A stretch of DNA of 17,461 nucleotides, from NCBI GenBank assembly GCA_007125435.1, contig SLDF01000363.1:1-17461 (forward strand), read 5' to 3'. This document shows, piece after piece, positions 7,218 through 15,004 of the stretch. The notes beneath the pieces are model-generated. The model searched no databases and was not told the DNA's origin. It worked only from the letters and a program-made list of their open reading frames with translations. Position 1 is the first letter of the stretch. Each line of letters begins with the position of its first letter. The translations under genes were made by a program, and so were the position numbers. This DNA is from Saprospiraceae bacterium. GTDB taxonomy: Bacteria; Bacteroidota; Bacteroidia; Chitinophagales; Saprospiraceae.

Positions 7218-8639
7218 ATGAAAAAATTACCGTATTTACTGTATTTATGTTTTTTGCTAATACTAGCATCATGCGCTAATGATCAGGCTGCAGAAGTTGA
7301 TGGCACTGCGGATGACAGTCTGCCATTGGTGCAGGGACCGCTAAAACTGCCAACATGGGGCATCAACGCCAATATCTATGAAGTCAATGTAAGACAATTT
7401 ACTGAAGAGGGGACATTGGAGGCGTTTGCTGAGCATTTGCCCAGACTGAAAGAAATGGGTGTGGACATCTTGTGGTTCATGCCCATCTATCCGATATCAG
7501 AGGCCAAGCGAAAGGGCACGCTAGGATCTTATTATGCGATTGCTGACTACACCGATGTGAATTCTAACTTTGGCACTATGGATGAATTCAAGGCATTGGT
7601 AGAGCTGATCCATAGCATGGACATGTATGTGGTACTTGACTGGGTAGCCAATCACACCGGCTGGGACCACCATTGGATAGAAGAACACCCTGAATGGTAT
7701 GCCATGAATGGCGACACCATACGCCACCCTGTTGATCAGCAGGGCAATCCAACAGACTGGTATGATACAGCTGAGCTCAACTACGACAATGAAGATATGA
7801 GAGCCGCCATGATAGAAGAGATGGTTTTTTGGGTAAAAGAGGTAGATGTCGATGGATTTAGGTGTGATGTTGCAGATAATGTACCTAATGACTTTTGGGC
7901 GGATGCCAGAAAGGCACTTGACGAGGTTAAAGCTGTTTTTATGCTGGCTGAGGCAGAGAGTGAGCCAGAGCATTTTAACTCTTGCTTCAATGCCAACTAC
8001 GGATGGAGCTTTCACCACTTACTCAATCAGGTCGCTCAAGGTGAGAAAAACGCTAATGACATCGAAGCGAAGATACAAGAGCTTAATGAGCGCTTCCCGG
8101 AACATTATTTCCAAATGCACTTCACCAGCAATCACGATGAAAACAGCTGGAACGGTACGGCTCCTGATAGAATGGGTGATGCAGAAGATGCTATGACTGT
8201 GCTCACCTACACTATACCGGGCATGCCACTCATATACAGCGGTCAGGAAAGCGGTGAGACCAAGATGCTCGAGTTTTTTGAGAAGGATGAAATAGAATGG
8301 GGCGACTATTCAAGAGCTGCATTATATACCACACTTAATCAACTCAAGGCTAAGAATAAAGCGCTTTGGAACGGTCCTTTTGGTGGTGCATTTAAGCGTG
8401 TAAATGAAGGCGAAGCTGTCCTTGCTTTTGAAAGACAATCAGATGGTGACGCCGTCCTTGTCCTGGTCAATCTGACCGGCGAGACACAGACAACTGCTGT
8501 TGATGCACACTACCACCACATCAAAGAAGTATTTAGTGGTGCAGAGTTTGACATCCATGAAGGTGAAACCTTCGAGTTGGGGCCATATGAATACAAAATT
8601 TTCTCAGGTGAAGAATACACCGGAGGCCATCACGACTAA
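7218..8639 (+). CDS. GH13 alpha-amylase-family lipoprotein (short form)
   Basis: A 473-residue enzyme predicted to hydrolyse alpha-glucosidic bonds in starch fragments. Residues 1-19 form a lipoprotein signal with lipobox LASC (Cys19). The following stretch is acidic, which is common in Bacteroidota lipoproteins exported to the cell surface. The TIM barrel starts near residue 50 (INANIYEVNVRQF). All four conserved GH13 regions are normal: DWVANH (Asp141-His146), GFRCD (Asp217, nucleophile), AEAE (Glu245, acid/base) and TSNHDE (His306, Asp307). A short C-terminal beta domain ends the protein; there is no separate binding module. It differs from the 799-residue GH13 upstream in length, domain content and region I/IV residues, so the two are not recent duplicates. 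It ends just before a strong terminator. Confidence 0.92.
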   Translation: MKKLPYLLYLCFLLILASCANDQAAEVDGTADDSLPLVQGPLKLPTWGINANIYEVNVRQFTEEGTLEAFAEHLPRLKEMGVDILWFMPIYPISEAKRKGTLGSYYAIADYTDVNSNFGTMDEFKALVELIHSMDMYVVLDWVANHTGWDHHWIEEHPEWYAMNGDTIRHPVDQQGNPTDWYDTAELNYDNEDMRAAMIEEMVFWVKEVDVDGFRCDVADNVPNDFWADARKALDEVKAVFMLAEAESEPEHFNSCFNANYGWSFHHLLNQVAQGEKNANDIEAKIQELNERFPEHYFQMHFTSNHDENSWNGTAPDRMGDAEDAMTVLTYTIPGMPLIYSGQESGETKMLEFFEKDEIEWGDYSRAALYTTLNQLKAKNKALWNGPFGGAFKRVNEGEAVLAFERQSDGDAVLVLVNLTGETQTTAVDAHYHHIKEVFSGAEFDIHEGETFELGPYEYKIFSGEEYTGGHHD

Positions 8640-8652
8640 TTGATATGCCCAA

Positions 8653-8692
8653 GAAACAAAAGGGACTGTCGCTTGACAGTCCCTTTTGTTTC
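8653..8692. terminator. Bidirectional intrinsic terminator, 18-bp perfect stem
   Basis: Bases 8653-8670 and 8675-8692 are exact reverse complements around the tetraloop GCTT. The stem has a GC-rich core (GGGACTGTC) flanked by A-rich and T-rich arms, so each strand ends the stem in a T-rich tract. It sits 14 bp after the GH13 stop and between convergent genes (GH13 on plus, rhodanese on minus), so it can stop transcription from both sides. Confidence 0.9.
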
Positions 8693-8749
8693 AAATACAA
8701 AACCACAACATGTACTTATTTTTATCAATGACCTAAGTAGTCTGATATT

Positions 8750-9157
8750 TTACCCTTTGGTCGTGGGCAGCTTATCAGCATTCCACTTTTTATATCCTCC
8801 TTTCACGTTATACACTTCTTTGAATCCAGCCTTAGAGAGTTTGCGCATGGCTTCACTGCTACGTCCTCCTGAAGCGCAGTATACGATGAGTGGTTGGTCT
8901 TTATCGAGCTTTGATACTTCGTCCATAAAGTCACTACCATAGTAATCTACTTGCCTTGCGCCGTGCAGCATACCCTGTGCACATTCTCCATCTGTCCTCA
9001 CATCAAGGAGGATGAAATCACCGCCATTTTGTATTTTTTCAGATGCTTCTTTGACGGTGATATCTTCTGCCACACCATCTGTCTGAGCGTATGAGCACGA
9101 CATGCCCATTATGGCTATTGACATGAATATCCCTATAAATTGCATTGTTTTTATCAT
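8750..9157 (-). CDS. Secreted single-domain rhodanese-like protein
   Basis: A small exported protein with one rhodanese fold, which binds and transfers sulfane sulfur or acts in thiol redox. The N-terminal hydrophobic segment (about residues 4-24) ends in MSCSYAQ, so it is either a lipoprotein with an unusual lipobox or is cut by signal peptidase I after SYA. The rhodanese domain follows, with LLDVRTDGE and the active-site loop CASGGR, whose cysteine is residue 94 from the ATG. I chose the ATG at 9155-9157; a GTG two codons upstream (9161-9163) would add only two residues. It starts 16 bp after the thioredoxin stop, so the two genes very likely form an operon. Confidence 0.85.
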   Translation of the reverse strand: MIKTMQFIGIFMSIAIMGMSCSYAQTDGVAEDITVKEASEKIQNGGDFILLDVRTDGECAQGMLHGARQVDYYGSDFMDEVSKLDKDQPLIVYCASGGRSSEAMRKLSKAGFKEVYNVKGGYKKWNADKLPTTKG

Positions 9158-9173
9158 CTTCACTTAGTTTTTA

Positions 9174-9488
9174 TTAGATAAAATTACCGATTTCTTGTTC
9201 CAGTTGGCTCATAGTCATAAAGCCCGACCTCTGCCACATTTGTTTTCCATCTTTGAAGAGGATCATCGTTGGCACACCACGCACTTTGTACGCTTGAGCA
9301 GCTGCCTGGTTTTTATCGACATCGATTTTTATAATTTTGAGATTGTCAGCATACTTCCCTGCCATTTTTTGCAGTACCGGAGCCAGCATCTTACATGGAC
9401 CACACCATGTGGCATGGAAGTCTACCAATACAGGTTTGTCACCTCTGATGATCTCGCTAAATGTCATTCTTTTTTCTGTCGTTTCCAT
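9174..9488 (-). CDS. Thioredoxin
   Basis: A cytoplasmic dithiol reductase of about the normal thioredoxin size (104 residues from the chosen start). The active site WCGPC places the redox cysteines at Cys29 and Cys32. The cis-proline segment RGVPTM and the strand ILFKDGK follow as in the family. There is no signal peptide. The open frame extends upstream to a TTG at 9510-9512, but that codon lies inside a perfect -7 promoter element on the same strand, so the ATG at 9486-9488 is the better start. It is first in an operon with the exported rhodanese, which suggests a shared role in sulfur or thiol redox; this pairing is inference. Confidence 0.92.
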   Translation of the reverse strand: METTEKRMTFSEIIRGDKPVLVDFHATWCGPCKMLAPVLQKMAGKYADNLKIIKIDVDKNQAAAQAYKVRGVPTMILFKDGKQMWQRSGFMTMSQLEQEIGNFI

Positions 9489-9509
9489 ATTATTATCAAT
9501 TTTATGAGA

Positions 9510-9517
9510 CAAAGATA
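9510..9517 (-). promoter_or_regulatory. Candidate -7 element of the thioredoxin-rhodanese operon
   Basis: On the minus strand this reads TATCTTTG, a perfect TAnnTTTG. Transcription would start around 9503, giving a leader of roughly 15 nt before the ATG at 9488. The -33 position is weak (CTG about 20 bp upstream). Confidence 0.45.
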
Positions 9518-9827
9518 GGCTATATCCATACGCTCCACAGTGACAATAGTTACTTACAAGGCTTATTGTTGGTGGTTACAGCTGGTTTAGAGCTTTTTAT
9601 TTGTTTTTGGGCGTGACCATACTGCTCACCCTCTCATTTATGAATAGTGAGTGGGTGAGCAGTGTGGTCGGTCTCTATACTTCAGGCGTATGTAAAAAGT
9701 ATACATTAAATTGAATGATCATTAAGCCTAAGGTAATATAGCATTAAATTTTTCTTTAATTCGGAACCTGTTGAGATAGGATTTCTTTCTATTATTTATA
9801 ATTCTTATTAATTTACAACCAAAAAAA
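9518..9827. other. Intergenic region between divergent thioredoxin and outer-membrane protein genes
   Basis: No gene is seen. It holds the long hairpin at 9615-9669 and a 10-bp palindrome AATGATCATT at 9714-9723. Promoters for both flanking genes should be here, but only the thioredoxin -7 element at its edge is clear. Confidence 0.5.
9615..9669. repeat. Long hairpin, 16-bp stem
   Basis: GACCATACTGCTCACC (9615-9630) pairs with GGTGAGCAGTGTGGTC (9654-9669) over all 16 positions, with one wobble pair, around a 23-nt loop. It is about 100 bp upstream of the thioredoxin promoter and about 160 bp upstream of the next plus-strand gene, so it is not placed as a terminator of either. The loop contains GAATAGTGAG, a 10-mer also present in repeat copies A and B. 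Confidence 0.75.
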
Positions 9828-10505
9828 ATGAGACAACTACTGACTCTATTTTCTTTGGTGCTCATGGCAACTAATATTCAAGCTCAAAAAAGTGAAATTA
9901 AAATTGGAGCTGGTTTTGGACAAGTTCCCTATGAAGGATCATTTGTTTTAAATTTGGAACTTCAATATGACAGACAAATAATAAATAGAGGAAGCCTATT
10001 TTTGTCAGGGGGGGTAAATGCTGATCGATTTTCCGTATCAGGAAGATCATTTGGAGGCTCTGGTGAAACCTTACTTTATGACAATAGCTATAGGTATGAT
10101 TATAGTGAACAAATCTATTATTTGGATATGGGGCTAAAATATGAGCTTCTCCAACTGGGTAAACGGTATTCCATAAAAGGAATACTTGGAGCGTCATTTG
10201 CTAGGTCTGTATTTTTTATTCCTGATGTAATTATCAGACAAGGAATAATAGTATCTCAAGAGAACAACATTTACAAACGATCCCTAGGAATGGCTATAGT
10301 TGGTCTAGAAAAAACATTTATAGTAAATGATCACCTTAGTGTCAATATTTCTATATGTCACAGATATAATTTAGGGTCTAGACATCCGATAGAACAATCC
10401 TCTTCAAGCTCTATACCAGGTGCCATTTCAAGTTTTACAACTAAATATCAAGGCATAACATATATCCATAATATAACATTCCAGGTTGGATATAGATTCG
10501 GGTAA
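9828..10505 (+). CDS. Outer-membrane beta-barrel protein, function unknown
   Basis: I do not recognise a specific family. The 225 residues begin with a signal peptide ending in NIQA, cut before residue 20. The rest alternates polar and hydrophobic residues with many aromatic residues, as in a small outer-membrane beta-barrel (IKIGAGFGQ, NLELQYDRQ, LDMGLKYELLQLG, ITFQVGYRFG). A strand ending in YRFG at the very C-terminus fits barrel insertion. There is no TonB plug or OmpA-like domain. It stands alone between a thioredoxin operon on the other strand and a gene-free stretch. It is more AT-rich than the sugar-enzyme genes, which could mean later acquisition or simply weak selection. Confidence 0.7.
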   Translation: MRQLLTLFSLVLMATNIQAQKSEIKIGAGFGQVPYEGSFVLNLELQYDRQIINRGSLFLSGGVNADRFSVSGRSFGGSGETLLYDNSYRYDYSEQIYYLDMGLKYELLQLGKRYSIKGILGASFARSVFFIPDVIIRQGIIVSQENNIYKRSLGMAIVGLEKTFIVNDHLSVNISICHRYNLGSRHPIEQSSSSSIPGAISSFTTKYQGITYIHNITFQVGYRFG

Positions 10506-10870
10506 CAAAAATGAATTTACCGATTTACAATCTAGATAATTGATTGCACAATGCGTGATAATAGATTTATTGATGCCATAAAATTTGGGTGTTCTTGTAA
10601 TCATGAGGGGTAAAAAGCTAGTCAGCTCTTCCCAAAGGTCCATTTTATTAAATATTACTGTAGGTTACAATTTTTTCGACTGTATCGCATCAGCGCTGCG
10701 GAGCTGTGCCGACCGCAGGAAGGCAGTCCGCAGGACCGAACGAATAGTGAGTAGCGTAGCATAGCGACCTGACGACGGCAGGAGGAAGGTGATGCCCAAA
10801 GTAAAAAAACAAAACTCAAGCCATATGCTTTATAGATCAACCACTACAACTAACTTTCTCTACCCGAAAA
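10506..10870. other. Intergenic region with dispersed repeat copy B
   Basis: No supported gene. Positions 10685-10809 hold repeat copy B. The remainder (10506-10684 and 10810-10870) is AT-rich, with no clear terminator for either of the flanking genes, which converge here. A 71-codon minus-strand open frame at 10428-10643 overlaps the barrel gene and shows no known domain. Confidence 0.55.
10685..10809 (+). repeat. Dispersed intergenic repeat, copy B
   Basis: It shares the ordered blocks of 851-989 in the same orientation, including the 16-mer CCGAACGAATAGTGAG (here 10736-10751) and the end block GGTGATGCCCAAAG followed by an A-run. Terminal inverted words are GCATCA (10687-10692) and TGATGC (10790-10795). 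Copy B also has an internal direct repeat CCGCAGGA and a CCTGACGACGGCAG block related to the hairpin in the MITE-like element. It lies downstream of two converging genes. Confidence 0.75.
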
Positions 10871-11470
10871 CTATACAAAACTTATGGCATCACTATCAGA
10901 GGAGAGGTAAAAATAGACAACTAGCATCTTGACATCTTCTTTACCCGCATTATAGGGATAGTGCGGTATCCTACCATCAAAAAACAGTGAATCGCCTTGC
11001 TCAAGGACTACGATCTTATTATCGAAGTGATAGTTGATTTGGCCCTGTAGGATGTACTTGTATTCGTAGGCATCGGTCTGTACCGGTTTTCTTTTGATGC
11101 CCGACTTTATGGTAAGTATGACAATCTCTACCGGCAGATTACCTACTAACTTATTCAATACCGACAAATAGGTGAAGCCTGTCTGGTTGGTTTCTTTTTC
11201 AGTCCTAGTATAGTCTGATTCTTTAATGATCATGATGCGATTGTTCTGGGCAGAGTCAACGCCAGAAAAAAACTGCGTCAGTGAGATATTGAATATTTTT
11301 ATAATGCTGATGAGCATCGGAAGCGAACAGATCATCCTACCATTTTCGAGCTTAGAAAGGAGACTTTTGGACACATTAGCTGCATCGGCTAGCTCTTGTA
11401 AGGAGAGGTTCATGCTTTGTCGGTACGCCCTAATTTGGCTTCCGATTCTTGAAATAAAGTCACTTTCCAT
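10871..11470 (-). CDS. XRE-family transcriptional regulator with C-terminal cupin domain
   Basis: A 199-residue DNA-binding regulator. Residues about 9-68 form an XRE/HTH_3 domain (LSLQELADAANVSKSLLSKLENGR holds the helix-turn-helix). Residues about 113-188 form a small cupin barrel (EYKYILQGQINYHF, LEQGDSLFFDG, PHYPYN), the likely ligand sensor. The usual first-motif cupin histidines are missing: the position reads QTDAYEY. One His (His170) remains in the second motif, so metal binding is doubtful. It is divergent from susC across a 322-bp region, which makes the susC-susD-phosphodiesterase genes its most likely targets. The pairing is inference; the domain call is firm. Confidence 0.88.
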   Translation of the reverse strand: MESDFISRIGSQIRAYRQSMNLSLQELADAANVSKSLLSKLENGRMICSLPMLISIIKIFNISLTQFFSGVDSAQNNRIMIIKESDYTRTEKETNQTGFTYLSVLNKLVGNLPVEIVILTIKSGIKRKPVQTDAYEYKYILQGQINYHFDNKIVVLEQGDSLFFDGRIPHYPYNAGKEDVKMLVVYFYLSSDSDAISFV

Positions 11471-11572
11471 AATTCTAAGTGGTTATACACAAATGGTGAA
11501 ATTACAGATAGTCAATGAATTAAATATTAGTGTTGATAAAAGTTAATATTTATTTAAACCCAACAAGGCAGT

Positions 11573-11650
11573 GTTTACCAGGAGTCAACTATTGACCAGA
11601 ATTAATAATCGCTTCACATGAAACCAGCTGAGGTTTACTCCAAATCAACT
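11573..11650. promoter_or_regulatory. Candidate paired operator sites, 60 bp apart
   Basis: GTTTAC-N6-TCAACT occurs at 11573-11590 and again at 11633-11650. The half-words and the 6-bp spacer length are identical and the sites are 60 bp apart. The first copy overlaps the palindrome GTCAA-CTA-TTGAC. They lie upstream of the susC -7 element and are candidate binding sites for the divergent XRE-cupin protein. Confidence 0.4.
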
Positions 11651-11709
11651 TATCAATTTTATTAATAGACACTTAAAAAAGCCTTCACGACCTATTAATA
11701 CTATGCCTA

Positions 11710-11717
11710 TACATTTG
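11710..11717 (+). promoter_or_regulatory. Candidate -7 element of the susC-susD operon
   Basis: TACATTTG is a perfect TAnnTTTG, 75 bp before the susC ATG. No clear TTG lies at the -33 position, which would fit a promoter that needs an activator, but the element may also be a chance match in AT-rich DNA. Confidence 0.4.
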
Positions 11718-11792
11718 TCACATCACAAGAAAAATAAAAGGCCTTAATTAAAAACAATAGGTCTAATTAAATAACCAAAACACTTTATCACA

Positions 11793-14700
11793 ATGGCTAG
11801 AAAATTTACAAGGAACATTAGCTTTAATTCCTTGCGCAACTTGGTTGCATTAGCTTGTTTTATGCTGTTCGGGGCAGTGCAAATGCATGCCCAGTTTGGT
11901 GTAACGCGAGGACAAGTATTGGATCAAAACCTAAACCCGCTGGTAGGGGTATCTGTTGGGTTAATTGGCTCTAATCTTGGTACAGTAACAGATGTAGATG
12001 GCAGTTTTACTTTAGAACTGGATCGCAATGATCCAGTATTGGAGTTTACATATGTAGGCTATGAACCCCAAGAAATAAAAGTAAGAGACGGAGAATTTAC
12101 CCGAGTTGTACTCAGTGAAAATTCAAGAGAGCTATCAGAGGTCGTCGTAACGGCACTGGGGATCAAAAGACAAAAAAGAGCATTGGGTTATGCAACACAA
12201 GAAGTAGGCGGTGAGGATCTTGACAAGGCCAGGGAGCCCAATGTTGTAAATGCATTAACTGGAAAGGTTGCAGGTGTAAATATTACACAAGGTGCATCGG
12301 GTCCTACGTCGACTGCAAGGATCATAATCAGGGGAGAGTCTTCTTTGACGGGAGATAATCAGCCATTATTTGTAGTTGATGGTATTCCTATCAACAATCA
12401 AACATTTGGAGCGGCCGGTAACAATCGTACTATGGGTGCAGACTTTGGTAATGGCGCCATCGACATCAATCCCGATGATATAGAATCAATGAATATACTC
12501 AAAGGACCGAATGCATCCGCACTTTATGGGTCTAGAGCAGCCAATGGCGTAGTATTGATCACTACCAAATCCGGTAAAGGTCGCAAGGGCTTAGGCGTGA
12601 GTGTAAATAGCACAACCACATTTGAGAGGCCACTCAGGCTTTGGAGATATCAAAATGATTATGGTGTGGGTAGTAATTTTGAGTTTGAATATGCAGATGG
12701 TCTTGGAGGTGGCGTCAATGACTTTATCGATGAAAGTTGGGGTCCACGTATGGACGGCAGACTCATCGCTCAGCATGACTCTCCTACAACAGGAGGAATG
12801 AGAGCTGGTGACACTGCAAACCCTGAAAGAGGAGATATTATACCTTCGCCCTTCTTGCCACAACCAAATGGTATTAGAGATTTTTATGAAACTGGTATGA
12901 CACTCACCAACAATATAGCGATTAGTGGCGGTAACGATCAGGGGCATTTTAGATTTTCATATACAAATCTTGACAATAAAGGTATACTTCCAAATACTGG
13001 TCTTCAGAGGAATACATTTGCGCTATCATCTGGCTATAACTTATCCGATAAGCTAAGTGTAGATGTAGTCGCCAACTATGTAAACTCGGGTTCTGACAAT
13101 GTAAAGAACCACGGATACGGTACAGAGAGTGTTGAGTACACCTGGATATGGTGGGGAAGAAATGTTAACCTGGATAACTTACAAGATTACTGGCAAAATG
13201 GATTTGAGGGGTTAGAACAGTTTAACTTTAACTACAATTGGAATGACAACCCGTATTTCACTCTGTATGAGAACACGAATAGCTTTAATAGAGGGCGATT
13301 ATTCGGGAATATGAGGATCAACTACGAGATCACGCCGAAGCTGAATCTAATGATGAGAGCTGGTACAGACTACTCTAATGATCAGAGAGCCTCTAGAAGA
13401 GCATTTTCTTCTCAGAGATTTCCATTTGGAATGTATAGAGAGGATAGGTTTTTATTCAATGAAAACAACTATGACTTCTTGTTGACATACTCAGAAAATA
13501 AAAGACAATTTGATGGTTTTGCCTGGACAGTTTCAGTAGGTGCTAACAGGATGGACCAGAGAGTAGAACGTCTAATGGTCAGTGCCAATCAGTTAAGTGT
13601 GCCTGGTGTTTACTCATTAAACAATACGCGAATACCTTTAGAATTTGAACAATTCAACTCCAGTCGAAGAATCAATAGCGTATATGGATTTTCACAATTA
13701 TCCTATCGCAACTATTTATTCATGGATATCACTGCTAGAAATGACTGGTCAAGTACACTGCCTATTGACAACAATTCTTACTTCTACCCTTCAGCCACTT
13801 TAAGTGCAGTATTTTCAGAAATGATTGATCTTGGTGATAAGGTCACTTTTGGAAAATTCAGGATGGGATACGCACAAGTAGGTAATGATACTGATCCATT
13901 TCGGCTTAGAAACTTCTATAACTTCACAGGTAACTGGGGAGCCATACAAACAGCAGGAGAACAGGCAACATTGGCAAATGCCAACCTAAAACCTGAGATC
14001 GCAGGATCATTTGAAATAGGTGTTGACATGAGATTCTTTGAAAATAGGTTGGCTATGGACTTAACATACTATAACAACAATAGCCGTAATCAAATCATCA
14101 ACGTACCTGTATCTAGAGCAAGCGGATATACAGCAAGATTCTTAAATGCAGGACTTGTCAATAGCTACGGTGTGGAAGCCATGGTAACTGCTTACCCTGT
14201 AAGGAAGAAAAACTTCAGTTGGAGTGTGAATTTAAACTGGTCGTTTGACAGAACATTCATCAGAGAATTAGCAGAAGGTCTGGATGTATTCCAGCTACCA
14301 AGCCAATTTACATCAGTACAGGCTAGAGTAGGTGAGCGTATGGGCGACATGTACGGCCTTGGTATATTGAGAGCTGAAGACGGCAGAGCAATTTACAATC
14401 AGAGTGGCTTTCCGGTTAGAAGAAACGACCTTGAGTTTTTGGGTAATTACAACCCTGACTGGATGGCAGGAATCTACAATACTTTTAAGTACAAAAATTT
14501 CACATTTGGTTTCTTAGTAGATATGAAGTATGGTGGAGTAGTTTATTCCAGAACCTACCTGATCGCACACACCTCAGGTGTGCATGCTAACACGGCTGAG
14601 AGAGAAGGTGAATTTGTAGGCGATGGCTGGACAAGATTAGAGGACGGCTCTTTGATAGAAAACACAGTACCACTTACTGGAAGAGACTTCTACTGGTCAC

Positions 14701-14990
14701 ACTTCAACAGGAACAACCACGCAGAGGGCACGTTTGACGCCACCTTTGTCAAGTTAAGGGAGCTGAGAATTGGCTATAGTATTCCGGCAAGTGCATTTGG
14801 AGAAAAAATGCCATTTAGAAATATGAACATCTCAATAGTAGGTAGAAACCTATTCTTGTGGGCTAAAGAGATAAAAGACTTCGACCCAGATGTGTTTTCT
14901 CTAGCCGGTAACAATATCGTGCCCGGTATAGAAAACACAGCTACACCAAGTCTAAGAAGCATTGGTCTCAATATTAATTTCGAACTGTAA
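11793..14990 (+). CDS. SusC/RagA-family TonB-linked outer-membrane receptor
   Basis: A TonB-dependent transporter that imports a bound nutrient across the outer membrane together with a SusD lipoprotein. The signal peptide ends in MHA (cut near residue 33). Residues about 37-110 form the CarboxypepD_reg-like N-terminal extension typical of SusC. The family signature VVVTALGIKR lies near residue 117. The plug domain (about 125-255) includes IIIRGESSL, FVVDGIPI and LYGSRAANGVVLITTKSG. The 22-strand barrel fills the rest to a C-terminal LNINFEL. At 1065 residues it is of normal length and intact. It starts the operon with susD 14 bp downstream. The substrate cannot be read from the sequence; the neighbouring phosphodiesterase hints at a phosphorylated compound and not necessarily a glycan. 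Confidence 0.95.
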   Translation: MARKFTRNISFNSLRNLVALACFMLFGAVQMHAQFGVTRGQVLDQNLNPLVGVSVGLIGSNLGTVTDVDGSFTLELDRNDPVLEFTYVGYEPQEIKVRDGEFTRVVLSENSRELSEVVVTALGIKRQKRALGYATQEVGGEDLDKAREPNVVNALTGKVAGVNITQGASGPTSTARIIIRGESSLTGDNQPLFVVDGIPINNQTFGAAGNNRTMGADFGNGAIDINPDDIESMNILKGPNASALYGSRAANGVVLITTKSGKGRKGLGVSVNSTTTFERPLRLWRYQNDYGVGSNFEFEYADGLGGGVNDFIDESWGPRMDGRLIAQHDSPTTGGMRAGDTANPERGDIIPSPFLPQPNGIRDFYETGMTLTNNIAISGGNDQGHFRFSYTNLDNKGILPNTGLQRNTFALSSGYNLSDKLSVDVVANYVNSGSDNVKNHGYGTESVEYTWIWWGRNVNLDNLQDYWQNGFEGLEQFNFNYNWNDNPYFTLYENTNSFNRGRLFGNMRINYEITPKLNLMMRAGTDYSNDQRASRRAFSSQRFPFGMYREDRFLFNENNYDFLLTYSENKRQFDGFAWTVSVGANRMDQRVERLMVSANQLSVPGVYSLNNTRIPLEFEQFNSSRRINSVYGFSQLSYRNYLFMDITARNDWSSTLPIDNNSYFYPSATLSAVFSEMIDLGDKVTFGKFRMGYAQVGNDTDPFRLRNFYNFTGNWGAIQTAGEQATLANANLKPEIAGSFEIGVDMRFFENRLAMDLTYYNNNSRNQIINVPVSRASGYTARFLNAGLVNSYGVEAMVTAYPVRKKNFSWSVNLNWSFDRTFIRELAEGLDVFQLPSQFTSVQARVGERMGDMYGLGILRAEDGRAIYNQSGFPVRRNDLEFLGNYNPDWMAGIYNTFKYKNFTFGFLVDMKYGGVVYSRTYLIAHTSGVHANTAEREGEFVGDGWTRLEDGSLIENTVPLTGRDFYWSHFNRNNHAEGTFDATFVKLRELRIGYSIPASAFGEKMPFRNMNISIVGRNLFLWAKEIKDFDPDVFSLAGNNIVPGIENTATPSLRSIGLNINFEL

Positions 14991-15004
14991 AACGCACAAT
15001 CATT

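Larger units (their letters stand above)
11471..11792. promoter_or_regulatory. Divergent regulatory region between the XRE-cupin gene and susC
   Basis: This 322-bp gap must carry promoters for both genes. It contains a pair of direct repeats GTTTAC-N6-TCAACT exactly 60 bp apart (11573-11590 and 11633-11650), an inverted repeat GTCAA-CTA-TTGAC (11584-11596) overlapping the first of them, and the -7 element at 11710-11717. No gene is seen. Confidence 0.5.

Noticed and set aside
7521..8018. 165-codon minus-strand open frame inside the second GH13 gene
   Set aside because: It lies wholly antisense to a gene with all GH13 motifs and has no known domain; it is a shadow.
8640..8942. 100-codon plus-strand open frame
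   Set aside because: It starts at the GH13 stop, crosses the terminator and runs antisense to the rhodanese gene.
10428..10643. 71-codon minus-strand open frame after the barrel gene
   Set aside because: It overlaps the 3' end of the barrel gene on the other strand, has no known domain and no promoter-like motif; possible, but not supported.
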